NCBI GenBank assembly: GCA_947034885.2
Contig: OX344757.2
Span: forward strand, 22,562,001-22,626,000
Length of the DNA stretch: 64,000 nt
Direction: 5' to 3'
From: Thuidium tamariscinum
Taxonomy: Eukaryota > Streptophyta > Bryopsida > Hypnales > Thuidiaceae
Positions 54,444-64,000 of the stretch are shown here, one piece after another. Under the pieces are notes generated by a model. That model was not told the origin of the DNA and searched no databases. It saw only the letters and a list, made by a program, of their open reading frames with translations. The stretch's first letter is position 1; the number at the start of each line of letters is the position of its first letter. The position numbers were made by a program, and so were the translations under genes.

Positions 54444-56480
54444 TCACCGCCCTGGATCGCCCGCACTAATCAGCTTCTTGCACACCTCCGTAATCTCCGC
54501 ATCATCGTTCCACGGAATGTCTTGCACGCTGCGCACGACGAGGTGTCTACTGTCATGGCCCCACTTCCACATCCATATCATGTCATTACCCCAACTCCCT
54601 CTATTCTCATCGCCAGGCAAGTTCTCTTCGTTCAACTCGAAGTGTGGGGGCATGTAATCCTCCAACCCAAATTGGACGTACAACCGCCGGTGCAAAGGAG
54701 CCTTGCATTGTGCGCACCGCTTTCTTGTGACCATGTGCGGAATGAGACATCCGGGGTGGTACATATGTCCACACGTTCCAAGGCAAAATCCACCCTCGGG
54801 TCCAAACGGTTCCATGCAAATCGTGCACGTCGTTCCATCCTTTACAAACTCGGGAACTATGGGCCACAGTAAGGGGGCATTGCCTTCTCTATCCACGGGC
54901 CCGTATCGATATCTCGCGGTGTTGAATTGGAAGTCTAGATGCGGATGCCCGTCCCAATCAATGCTTGCATTATCGCGATTTTGGGGCAATGTAACTGGAA
55001 ACATATCCTCCAGTCGGGCCCACGATGTCAAGCCAAAATAACGTTGGCTACCATCTCTAAATTCTGCAGCTATTCTCCTGACTTCACGCTGCAGTTGTGC
55101 GACCTCGTTCATAGCCAAAGTGCATGCCAATCTCATGTTGCTCATGGCAAGCAACTTTTGCTCCCTCGTAGTTGACGTTTGTTGCAACAATCTATCCTTC
55201 ATGGCATTTACAAATGCCAACTCGTCCTGTAGTCCCTCCAAAGCCGTTGATACAGTCTCCATGTTGGCCTTGGCCTCATTGCACTCGCCCTCTGCACGCT
55301 CCGCTCGTGCCACAAGGGCATCGTATGCCACGCGCTCAACGCTTATGAACTCTTGGCCCAATGCATCTGTTGATTGGGTTGCCGCATTTGAACTCTCACC
55401 ACGAAAATGTGGTGTTGGGAATATACCATGAGGCCGCACCCGGCGCACCGTCAATGGGTCAGCTGGCTCAATTAGACCATATGTGGCCCGCTCCACGACC
55501 TCATCCAATGGTGGAGTGCCATCCGTGCTTTGGCGACGTTCACGTTCAAGCAAGTCAATGTTACTTGCTAGTAACTTAGCATTCGTTTCCTCCAAAGCCT
55601 TCACTCGTGCGTTGTGGGCTTGTACCTCCATCTCGTGCCTTCGCTCAGCTTCTGCACCATCCTCACGCAGCTTAATCACCAATGCACGTAATGCCTCTAA
55701 TTCCCCATTTGCTCCAAATACTTCATTAATTGTCATGGACGGGGGAATTGGGTGAATGGCGAGTGGCATGGGCTCGCATGGACCGGCAATGGGCGCCTCC
55801 AATTCGGGAGCCACCGGATTTTGTTCGTTGGCGCCTTGAGGTGCATTGTCGACCTCCATGGGGTCCGCGGCCGCCGCTTCGTCCCCTTGTGCCCCAGCCA
55901 CTCCTTCGCCCTCCAATTGCACTTCAGGATTTGGTGGAATTCTACGGCTTTTAGCAGGGAAACGGCCGCCCCGTTGTTTTGCCGGATACGTGTTCCAATC
56001 CACGTCCTTGCCCAAAAAAACCTCCGCATACGCCATTTGACACAATGCGAGGGTCCCATCCTTCTTCGAGAGGGTCCCCCAAAGTGCCAATGCCACCTCG
56101 GTCAACCGCTTCTTGAACGTTGGGTGTACGCAATACTTGATCAATGCAACGCCAGATCGCACTTGCGTCTCATTTCTCTCCCGTGGAAAATGGCGGTTGA
56201 TGTGGGCCCAGTCCACGTATCTCTGACATGTGGTGCGGGTCCATGGCTCAAGCGCCTGTTCCCACCCGTGCCCGGCCAAAACTTCTCCAGTGTTGAAAGT
56301 CGCCCAGTCTACAATGCTCCTGTTCCCACGACACCTCCTGTGTGGGGGTTCACCTTCATGGGTTACCATCTCCTGGTTTTCTACCACTGGGGGGTGATTT
56401 CCAGCAATTACCACCTCCTGGTTCTCTGCCATGGGGGGGTTCTCTACATGTAGTACCATCTCTCCAGGGTTTAAGGCCAT
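54444..56480 (-). CDS. Gene D: novel-domain, coiled-coil, RING-H2 protein
   Basis: Minus-strand frame of 678 codons from ATG 56480 (GTACTATGGCC) to TGA at 54446-54444. After a repetitive N-terminus (PPMAENQEVV, PPVVENQEMV) and a basic patch comes the shared domain in diverged form (EPWTRTT, YVDWAHINRHFPRE, IKYCVHPTFKKR, YAEVFLGKDVDWNTY). An acidic linker and two coiled coils (about 255-310 and 385-445) follow. A complete RING-H2 lies at about residues 565-605 (CTICMEPF, GTCGHMYHPGC, RKRCAQC), so E3 ligase activity is plausible even if translation ends at the TGA. TGTATGCAG just before GTACT at 56485 looks like a 5' UTR intron acceptor. The upstream GACGG array and TATA box are on its right. 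Confidence 0.8.
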   Translation of the reverse strand: MALNPGEMVLHVENPPMAENQEVVIAGNHPPVVENQEMVTHEGEPPHRRCRGNRSIVDWATFNTGEVLAGHGWEQALEPWTRTTCQRYVDWAHINRHFPRERNETQVRSGVALIKYCVHPTFKKRLTEVALALWGTLSKKDGTLALCQMAYAEVFLGKDVDWNTYPAKQRGGRFPAKSRRIPPNPEVQLEGEGVAGAQGDEAAAADPMEVDNAPQGANEQNPVAPELEAPIAGPCEPMPLAIHPIPPSMTINEVFGANGELEALRALVIKLREDGAEAERRHEMEVQAHNARVKALEETNAKLLASNIDLLERERRQSTDGTPPLDEVVERATYGLIEPADPLTVRRVRPHGIFPTPHFRGESSNAATQSTDALGQEFISVERVAYDALVARAERAEGECNEAKANMETVSTALEGLQDELAFVNAMKDRLLQQTSTTREQKLLAMSNMRLACTLAMNEVAQLQREVRRIAAEFRDGSQRYFGLTSWARLEDMFPVTLPQNRDNASIDWDGHPHLDFQFNTARYRYGPVDREGNAPLLWPIVPEFVKDGTTCTICMEPFGPEGGFCLGTCGHMYHPGCLIPHMVTRKRCAQCKAPLHRRLYVQFGLEDYMPPHFELNEENLPGDENRGSWGNDMIWMWKWGHDSRHLVVRSVQDIPWNDDAEITEVCKKLISAGDPGR

Positions 56481-56681
56481 AGTACCTGCATACAATGCCA
56501 CAACACGGTATGTATGTACAGATGACTATGCTCTGCCTCCTGTTGCGTGAGGGCAACTGGAATGTGGCAAAGCAATAGCCAAATGCTTGACTTCCTCCCG
56601 AATTGCAATGCAAAGCTTTTTTCAAGCTAGGACAGAGCAACTCAAGAGAGAAAGCAAGGTTAATTGTGGCTGAATTTGGGA

Positions 56682-56687
56682 TTTATA
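56682..56687 (-). promoter_or_regulatory. TATA box of gene D
   Basis: Minus strand GAGTATAAATCCC, about 200 bases before the ATG of gene D and just downstream of the GACGG-type array. Confidence 0.55.
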
Positions 56688-56754
56688 CTCCCCATTACCA
56701 AGCCTCGTTGGAGTGTTAATTTGTGTCTAATCACATCACCATGCACCACCTGGA

Positions 56755-57075
56755 GCCGTTGATGCGGACGGCCATCGACGGCTGGGGCGTCTAGGGAGCG
56801 TCGACGGAGGTTCGGGAGGCCGTCGACAGCTTCGGGATGACGTCACAGAGGCCGTCCACAGGTCCGGCGCCGTCAACGAGTTCGAAAACACTCATGAGTT
56901 CGAAAATCCATAATTACTCCGCCGAATTGCAAATTCGATGGCCAAAAATGGCTCTTCGTGACGGCCTGCCCGTGGTCTTGGACGGCCACTGTTCCGCTGT
57001 GGACAGCCTGCCCGGACAGGTCGACGCTCCGGCCCGCAGCCAAATTCGTTGCGGACGGCCTGCCCAGGTCCTCGA
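56755..57075 (-). repeat. GACGG-type GC array upstream of gene D
   Basis: Repeats around GACGG and GCCGTC: GCGGACGGCCATCGACGG, GAGGCCGTCGACAG, GAGGCCGTCCACAG, GTGACGGCCTGCCCG, TTGGACGGCC, TGCGGACGGCCTGCCC. It occupies the same position relative to gene D as the GCGGTCGCC arrays do to the other genes. Confidence 0.8.
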
Positions 57076-57316
57076 CGGCCAGGGAGGACTGACCCCTCTA
57101 TTGCCCCTCCGGAGGGTAAATGTAAAAAATTCCCCCCTAATTTGTGCCGATTAAATTTTAGATTTCAACACGTCCCCTAGCTAAATCGAGGTCTCTGATT
57201 CCAAATAAGAATTCAGAATTTGCAAAAAAGAATTTGTGTGAAAAATAAAAGAAATTCCAGGGTTTTCTGCAAGGGTAAAAAAGGGGCAATAGAGGGGTCA
57301 GTCCTCCCTGGCCGTC
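57074..57316. mobile_element. 243-bp element with perfect 35-base inverted repeats
   Basis: 57074-57108 (GACGGCCAGGGAGGACTGAC and on to GCCCCT) is the exact reverse complement of 57282-57316. The interior is AT-rich. Bordered by array sequence on both sides (GCCTGCCCAGGTCCT occurs before it and again at about 57383). It could be a young MITE or a hairpin-forming inverted duplication. Confidence 0.7.
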
Positions 57317-57410
57317 CTCGACAGGCCCGTCTTCCTGGACGGTTTTAGGGACGCCCTCCGTCCCCGTGACGGCCTGCCCAGGTCCTGGACGGGCCCAATA
57401 GGTGGGCCCA
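57303..57410. repeat. Distal piece of the GACGG-type array
   Basis: GGCCGTCCTCGAC, CTGGACGGTTTTAGGGACG, GTGACGGCCTGCCCAGGTCCTGGACGGGCC. Repeats parts of the proximal array across the 35-base inverted-repeat element. Confidence 0.6.
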
Positions 57411-58994
57411 ATATATACTGAATTTCAATTAGGCAGGTGGAATCCAATTAGACAGCCAAGATCCAATTACGCAATTGGTATTCATTTAGGCAGTTGAGAT
57501 GCAATAAGCTGTAAGACAGCAGAATTTTAATGTGGGTGAATTGGTGAAGATTGCCAATGCAGTACCTGTATACTGTAATTTTTATTGGAGCTCAGTGAGT
57601 TAACATTCATAGCTTGCATTTCTTTTTAAAAAAATTTGGGATTCATTCATGGTTGTGACAAGTGTGTGACTCATTCAGATCTTGTATTTCTTTTTAAATT
57701 TTTTTGGGATTCATGATTGTGACAAGTGTGTTAGCCATATATGCATGGTAGGAGGCAAAGATTGCACTTATTTAAATTAAGAGTTGATTTGCCTTTTTCG
57801 TGTATGTCTTTAGATGAAAATATTTTTAGTTTTTTTTTCAGTCAAGGAGAAATAGATGAGGAATCTAATACAAGTTGTTTCATATTTTTTGGAAGAAAAA
57901 TTGAATTAATTATTAATTTTCAAACACAATTTGTCATAGGACCCTATTTGTGATCAGTAAGCCTTGAAAATCTATACATGCACAGTTTCTAAAAGAATCT
58001 GGTTTGGTGAATAAACTAGTAATGCAACATGTAAAAAATGGTTTGAAATGGTTTCTAAATGTGTCCCTTTCAAAAACTGAAATGAACTCTTCAATTAATC
58101 ATTATTTCAAAACAATTTCACATTTGAAAGAAGGTAGTTTAACAACCATTTTTTATTTTGAATAAAATTAGTAGACACCTATAAGTACACTTAGTTACGA
58201 TTGAATCCATTGTAACTCTAAAACCATCCATTCATATAGTAAAAATCAAATCTTAGCATGCTTCAATATAATCCACAATTAGTTTCCTCACAATGAGCTT
58301 TCCAATTCAGATTTCAGACCCTCCTATAGTCCTATTAGGCAGATAAAAAAGCCTGCATAGTTTATGAACCTCCGTGTGAGCTTCCTACCATAATAGTTGA
58401 TTTGAGAGCAAGAGGTCCTTGAACTTCTTCATTTTAGATGTTAGAATGGATTTGTAGACTTACTGATACTTGTGTTTTTAAACACAATCGACTTATTAAA
58501 TTCCCTAAGTTTTCTTATTATATAAATGAATGTGAATATGCTCTTGTGCCTTTAAATTGGTTTTAAATATTGCATTAATTAGGATTGTATACTATAGTTT
58601 AATTTCTCTATTGTGTGCTTTGTTTTCTTATAAATGGTGAAATATAAATAGTTGTAGCTTTGATTTTTGATTTTCAAACTCTTTAGTGGCATATAGATAG
58701 CATATGCTGTGCGTTTCACCATGTTCTTAGTTCATCAAAATCCTTGAAGCTCACATGTTTCCTTGTATACAATGTTTTTGATCTTCTCAATATTTTGTAA
58801 TTATGAAATGTAGAAAAAAAATAGGGTGTTCAAAAATAGTCCTTCAAAGAATTTACAAAAGAAAATAGGGTACTCTAAAATACACTCCGGTAGCTTTATT
58901 TCTACTAATAGGGAGGGAAAAAAACATGAGAAGGACATAAATACCCCCCCATTAAATACCCCATTATCGCACGTGGTTACCAAAAGATAAAGGG
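57411..58994. other. AT-rich intergenic region without genes
   Basis: No supported ORF. CAATTAGG(C/A)AG words recur at 57427-57490. TTCTTTTTAAA...TTTGGGATTCAT occurs twice (about 57620 and 57690), a short direct repeat. Confidence 0.5.
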
Positions 58995-59430
58995 GGTGAA
59001 CCCCCGAGTCTGTTATTCAAACCATTCCCATTTTTTTTATTCAAACCTTTCCCATTTTTTTAATTCAAACCATTCCCATTTTTTTAATTCAAACCATTTC
59101 CACATTTTTTTCCAAACCGAATCATTTCCATATTTTTTTAGTCGATCCATTAACCCATTTTTTGGTCCAAATCCCTTCTATATATTTTTGCCCAACACCC
59201 GAAACCATTAACGTTTTGCTTTATTCACACCACTTCCATTTTGGGGATTCAAACCTTTTCCCTATTTTTTTTAATTGAACCATTAACACATTTTTTTCCA
59301 ACCCATTTCCACATTTTTTTTATTCGAACAAGGCTCGACAATTTCTTTCCAAACCCTTTCTATATTTTTTTGGGGTAACTTTTTTAACCCTTTGACGTGT
59401 TCTTTTGGTTCAAACCATTAACACACTTGC
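58995..59430. repeat. Inverted copy of the AT-rich tandem array
   Basis: ATTCAAACCATTCCCATTTTT, CATTAACACATTTTTTTCC and related units are the reverse complement of the units at 52430-53770. The two arrays enclose gene D and its promoter in inverted orientation. Confidence 0.75.
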
Positions 59431-60649
59431 GGAATTCTAACTCTTTCTTCTAGGGTTTATCATACACTTCGGCAAAGAGAGGATTAGAGCGGTTTAGGGT
59501 TCCGCAGAAGAGTCTGAATTCTGAAAATTGGTTGGTGCCCACTAACGGAGTCTTGCTTGCCAATGCCCCCGTCCTAAACTCCTAATTAGTGCTCGCCATT
59601 CACTTATACTTTCATAACTCATAGTTTCATAACTCATAAGTAGAGTACATGACTACATGACTAGAATATTATGCAATATAGTAATATACTAATATGTACA
59701 TGTAGTACTAATCTAATTTCCTAAAAAATACATGCCTAGTCGAATGGCTCCCGAATTTAAAATTGAGAAGTTTAAATCCCTACATATCCGTAGGGCAACT
59801 TCTAAAATTTAGGGTCCATCACTTCAGCCATTCTCGATATGAGATGAAGCACTGGAAGGCAATGTAAAATTTTAGCCGTGTACATTACACACTACCCACC
59901 AACAAGTTTAGGATCATCCAATTCTGCCATTGAAACGAATTTTGCATAATATAATCAAGCATACCAAATGTGGATTTCACATAAGTCAAATTCAGTATTT
60001 GGTGAATTGTTTCATTCAAAACTCATGGTTTAGCATGATAATTGATTATAAAACATTAGTGATGAATTAGCATTAATTTGCAAAGAGGAGATATGTAGGA
60101 AACATCCATATGCACATCTTTCATACCAAAAAACATCCTAGATTCCTAGTAAGTTACAACAATATAATTGGGTTGAAGAATTCAATTAGGCATTTTATAT
60201 GACCCCATTTTGTAAAATAGATGTATGTACGCTTGAATTAGATTTAGGCAAAGTCATTGTATGGAAATGATTTAAGTTCCTCAAGGAGTTATAGTGTGAC
60301 CATCAAATAGCAAATGCTAATTAAGCCGGATTAAATTATTAAAATTAGCTCCTATTTCCTAAATTTACAGGGGAGAATGAAATTAGATGGAAAGGGAGGA
60401 AGTAGAGCTTTTTGACGACACAACTGAGAACGGATACGCATCAACCGAAGAGGTATGTGTTTAGACTAGAACCAATAAGTTTAATCATTTCATGTTATTT
60501 CTTTTAATTACTTCAAAATTTGCAAAATTAGATTGACGCTAGGAAAATAAAGATCAATTACCGAATACAAATTATAATGCACTTCTTAAGTTATTAAATT
60601 ACTAAACTAGACATTTTACCCTCATTTACGCAAAAGTAAAAAGGAACTT
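59431..60649. other. Intergenic region without genes
   Basis: No supported gene. GGTTTAGGGTT at about 59491 is a telomere-like word only. Confidence 0.4.
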
Positions 60650-60683
60650 AAACCCTAAACCCTAAACCCTAAATCCTAAAACC
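60650..60683. repeat. Interstitial plant telomere-type repeat
   Basis: Three CCCTAAA units plus one CCTAAA variant in tandem, followed by AACC. Matches the plant telomere repeat; short, so probably a repair scar or a chance expansion. Confidence 0.7.
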
Positions 60684-60869
60684 TTCGGTTGGGCAAGGGC
60701 TTTAGGCTGGGTTTTTGTCCTTCTCAAAATTCAGTGTCAGCCCTTAGATGGGCGGTTTCTGGCCTGTTACCTTATTACCTTGTAGAGGAATTTCAGTTGC
60801 ATGAGGCTTGCCATTAAGTCTTCGCTGGCATCTTCACCGCCCTGTGCTTCCCCGACGATCCTTAATGGT

Positions 60870-61160
60870 TCAGAATTCCCGGGACGCCCTGTGGGGTCGC
60901 GTGGACGGCCTCGTTCCACGACGGACCCTCGAATTCCCAGGACAGCTTGTGCGTCCTGTCGACGGTCTCGCAGTTCCTCGACGGTTTCCTAGACGGCTTC
61001 GAAATTCCCGGGACGGATGGGTGCGTCCCGTCGACGGCCTCATCGTCCTCGACATTCCCCTCGACGGCTTCAGCGCGTCCCCTCGACGGTCTCGGAGTTC
61101 CCGACACCCCTCGACGGCTTTCGAGTTCCTTGGACGGATCGGCCGTCCATGCGACGGCTC
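60870..61160 (+). repeat. GACGG-type GC array upstream of K2
   Basis: Repeats of CGTCGACGG, CCTCGACGG, CTAGACGGCTTCG and TTGGACGG separated by short spacers (GAATTCCC, GAAATTCCCGGGACGG, GGAGTTCCC). All lie in a 290-base block ending just before a TATA box. Confidence 0.85.
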
Positions 61161-61169
61161 GCCAACGAC

Positions 61170-61371
61170 TATATAAGGTGGGCCAGGTCCCCCACTCTAC
61201 ACGAGTCTCTCCTGCTCTGACGGTGCTCTCTTGCCCTGGATTGGTTGCAGTCCTTGCTTGGGAGCGCGGGTGCTTGCGAGGAGGCTCGGCTGAGGAAGGG
61301 GGGATAGTTTTCACATTTGTGAGTACTGAACCCTAATTCCTTGGTTTTACCATCGCATATTTTTTTTCAGA
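61170..61371 (+). promoter_or_regulatory. Core promoter and 5' leader of K2, with a possible 52-nt intron
   Basis: TATATAA at 61170-61176 follows the array. A candidate 5' UTR intron runs from TTTGTGAGT (donor at 61319) to TTTTTTTCAG at 61370, with CCCTAAT as a branch-point-like word; the ATG is two bases after the acceptor. 52 bases is short for a plant intron, so this is tentative. Confidence 0.5.
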
Positions 61372-63032
61372 ATGGACGGGCGAGGTGTGTCGAAGCGCAA
61401 GGTTGATGAGTGGTTTTCAGGCATCGGAGATCCTGTTGGTGAACAGTCTCCAGAATCCATTGATTGCGTATCAGAGGCAGTATTGGCCGGAGAAGGGGTC
61501 GGTGGTGCGGCTGGAGGAGAATCTTCGGGGGCCAAGAAAAAAAAGAGCAGGCGGAGGCACAAGGCTACGAATACAGACGACTGGCCAAGGAAGCTGCGAC
61601 CAGGAAAGTGCAGGAAGTGGCATTGGATTTTTTGGAGCAATATACGATTGCTCAATTGAATACGACCTACGTCTCGCGTGGATTGCAAGGGGTGGAGACA
61701 ATTAAAAAAAAATTCACCCACATGTTTTGGACAACAATGGGCGAGGATGAGTGGCTTGAAGATCGCACAAAGGAACACTTCCGTCGTTGGCTTGACGAAC
61801 AAGTGCAAACTTGTGTTTTCAACATCGCCCAAGTCGCCGCATCGGTAAAGGGCTTCAAACGAGATGTAGTGCCGAAGCAACAAGCATTGCATTTGTTGCA
61901 CAAAAAGGTGTATTGGTGGCATGACGCAATGCGAGCGCTGTCTTCCAGCAATATCCGCTCTGCCCCATGGTTTCAACAGAGCCAAAGCTTGTCCCTAGGC
62001 CAAGCGGGTGCGGGAGGAGTGGTATTTCTTGAACGAGGAGTGGTGGTGGTTCCATTGTCAGGCCACAACAAACAAGGGGGGCACGGGAGGGTGCGTAAAG
62101 TGAGCCTCCAAAATTCAAGGCACATTCCCCCCATGATGGAATTGGCGGGCAAGACAGCCCTATATGTGGATCAATTGAAGAAGTCGCGGGAGAAGTTGTC
62201 CATCGAGGCTTTGGTTTGTCCATGTAATCATCCAGGGGTCATAAAATTTTTTGCTATAAATGACATGACCATGGAGTGTTATTCTCAATGGTGGAATGGA
62301 GGAACATTCGGAGCCATGTTCGCATTGGACCAGAAAAACCGAGATTATGCTGAGATCGGGGAGCTTGCCTACCATGCAACTCCACAGACGATGCAAGAAG
62401 CCAAAAGACTCTTGGCTTATCGTAGAAACCGCACCGAGCTTGCATGGGCGTTAATTTGCATCGTGGATGCGGTGCAACAATCTTCGGTGCTCTACAACGA
62501 CATCACGCCAGAAAACATCATGTTGCATTTTCCGAATGATGATGGGCGAACAGTGTGGATTGGGCTATGTGATTGGGGAATGGCTAGTCGTATCAATGAA
62601 GAAACCCATTCTTTATACCAGTTTCAATGTGCAAGCCAAATGCGGGCTACACATCAGAAACGTTGGTGGGTGGCCCCTGAATTGATGTATGTTCCTGGAG
62701 AGGCGGGCACTTCGGTATCCCCCACTCGTGTAGATGGGGCACCGTGTGTTAGTATACATACAGACGGATATGCTGTTGGGAAGCTTGCGGAGAAGATATG
62801 GAAGAAAGACCGCGAAAATACGCAAATGCTTCCCGACCATACAGCGTTTGGTACATTTCAAGCCACATTGGGCAAATTGTGCAAAGAGGACCCACTACAA
62901 CGACGTACGGTAACGTACGCCGTGGGACGAATTAGTGGCGCCCCCTTATTTTGGACTCCACCCGTGGATTGCTACCGCGAGGCCCGCAAGGAGCAAGCAC
63001 TTCTACAAGAACAAGCAAGGAATGAAGATTAG
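61372..63032 (+). CDS. K2: protein kinase-like protein with DWG motif, frameshift in an A8 run
   Basis: ATG at 61372 opens a frame (MDGRGVSKRKVDEW to SSGAKKKK) that changes by one base at an eight-A run near 61537-61544. The other frame continues QAEAQGYEY and on to TAG at 63032. One more A would join them. The main part matches K1: RRWLDEQVQTCVFN, WWHDAMRAL, GGHGRVRKV (Gly loop), AGK, SIEALVCPCNHPGVIKF, YNDITPENIML (catalytic loop, His replaced by Tyr, Asp and Asn kept), CDWGMAS (DWG for DFG), RWWVAPELM, HTDGYAVGKLAEK. Activity is uncertain. No signal or membrane segment. The frameshift may be a sequencing error, an allele or slippage; an alternative ATG at 61464 would give 522 residues without it. 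Confidence 0.75.
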
Positions 63033-63244
63033 AGAATAGTATTTTAGTGGCAATGTAATCGTAGACGTACCTTAGTACTTGCTTTTACCACAGTATAGTC
63101 CACGAACTTTGCGTCACTGAATTTTGTACTAACTCCTTTTTGAAATAAATATATGTAAATATTTTTGTTCCATTCGAGTATGATTCCGGTGAGTGGATTT
63201 GTGAGTAGTTCTGTCCCTTCGTAAATTTTGGACTGAATGCCATG
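63033..63244. other. 3' flank of K2
   Basis: Short AT-rich flank; nothing further recognised before the TTAA element. Confidence 0.4.
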
Positions 63245-64000
63245 TTAACCCCTAAAGGACCACGGCCGTTTTTCAACCCAAAACCACTCAAAACTGCCAT
63301 TTTTGTTCCATTCATCCATGAAAACCAAAAAAACTAAATTTTTAGAATCTAACCATAGGATCTTGAACTTTACTTTACTCAGATGATGTGGTGAAAATTT
63401 CATGAAGTTTGACCGTATAGATAGGAAGATATGAGCATTCAAAGTTGGAAAACAAAGTTTTCTTAAACACTAGTTTGCAACTTCAAATGACTTTGTCCTC
63501 CATTTATGTAATCTTTTTGCACTACAGACGTTGAATTAAAAAAATTTTATTGAGAAATTGAGCTAAGAGCTTAGGAAAAAAAATTCACAAAATAAAGACT
63601 TTTTGTCATTCTTTAAAAAATTGTCAAGTAGATGTAGGTCCAAGATTGAAAGAAAAACTAAATTGCAAATATCTCATAGATGGAATTGAAACACAATAAT
63701 CCCAATGGTGAGATTGTTCTAGAAAACAAAATCAACCTTGTCCAACAATTTTTTTTAAAAAATTGTGCAAATTGCATTCACAAATGAATCCTAGAAGTTA
63801 TTTTTTCAAGAAGATGCTTAGATTGCCCGAAAAACAAGATTGTTCATAACTTTCACATTACTAATCCAAATGGAATGAATCAAAGCTTTACTTGTAGACA
63901 AAAATATAATCTATAAGAAAAAAAAAAAAAAATTTTAATTTTGAAGTTTCTGTAGATTTTTTTTCTGCCCGGCAACATAAAAATAATGTTTATGATGGCA
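63245..64000. mobile_element. TTAA-flanked (piggyBac-like) element, right end beyond window
   Basis: Starts TTAACCCCTAAAGGACCACGG and continues CAAAACCACTCAAAACTGCC, matching the reverse complement of the right end of the element at 30914-31848. Further interior blocks (TTCATGAAGTTTGACCGTA) also match that family. The window ends before the second terminus. Confidence 0.8.

Noticed and set aside
54430..54446. Intron at the GGTGAGT after gene D's last codon
   Set aside because: The only usable acceptor gives the wrong phase and would remove the VFFGQLAGGHWD block conserved in gene A; an in-frame TGA explains the data better.

Overview
The window is nuclear DNA of a plant. The evidence is a CACTA (EnSpm) transposase with its usual TNP2/DUF4218/DUF4216 parts, a CACTATAAGAAA-type transposon end, a hAT transposase of the BED-DUF659-dimerisation type, SUVH-like SRA domains, a plant-type FCP1/NIF protein, and a short interstitial run of the plant telomere repeat CCCTAAA near 60.65 kb. 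The background is AT-rich and full of decayed transposons. The species cannot be fixed from the sequence; a non-flowering land plant or a large-genome plant is only a guess.

Layout. 0-2.3 kb: 3' exons of a small RING-finger gene, behind an intron carrying a 40-bp minisatellite. 2.7-7.5 kb: broken CACTA element on the minus strand. 8.1-10.6 kb: gene A (novel N-terminal domain + coiled coil + RING-H2). 14.4-15.9 kb (minus): gene B (same N-terminal domain, coiled coil). 17.5-18.4 kb: TTAA-flanked transposon whose empty site lies beside it. 18.8-20.7 kb: two SRA-domain pseudogene copies. 22.0-23.6 kb: kinase-like gene K1. 27.6-28.6 kb: an orphan promoter-like array. 28.7-35.4 kb: three TTAA elements around gene C (32.5-33.9 kb, relative of B). 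39.2-44.3 kb: hAT transposase gene split by a 1.9-kb insertion. 46-52 kb: GC-rich island with a degenerate FCP1/NIF phosphatase-like gene (minus). 54.1-56.5 kb (minus): gene D, relative of A. 61.4-63.0 kb: K2, relative of K1. 63.2 kb to the end: a further TTAA element.

The main pattern is that A, B, C, K1 and the hAT gene each have, just upstream, a GC-rich array of a roughly 10-bp motif (GCGGTCGCC and close variants), mostly oriented on the gene's sense strand and followed by a TATA-like box. D and K2 have a second array type based on GACGG. B, C and K1, which encode unrelated proteins, also share a core-promoter block downstream of the array (CCCACC, 5 bases, GTGGCTGAnTGCGTG). I read this as a set of largely intronless, transposon-like or co-regulated gene families (novel-domain/RING proteins, kinase-like proteins, hAT transposase) that share a promoter type. 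That is an inference.

Many of these ORFs (A, B, D, hAT, the NIF-like gene) carry exactly one in-frame stop, after which clearly homologous or coherent coding sequence continues in the same frame. Young pseudogenes are the simplest reading, but the pattern deserves a transcript-level check.
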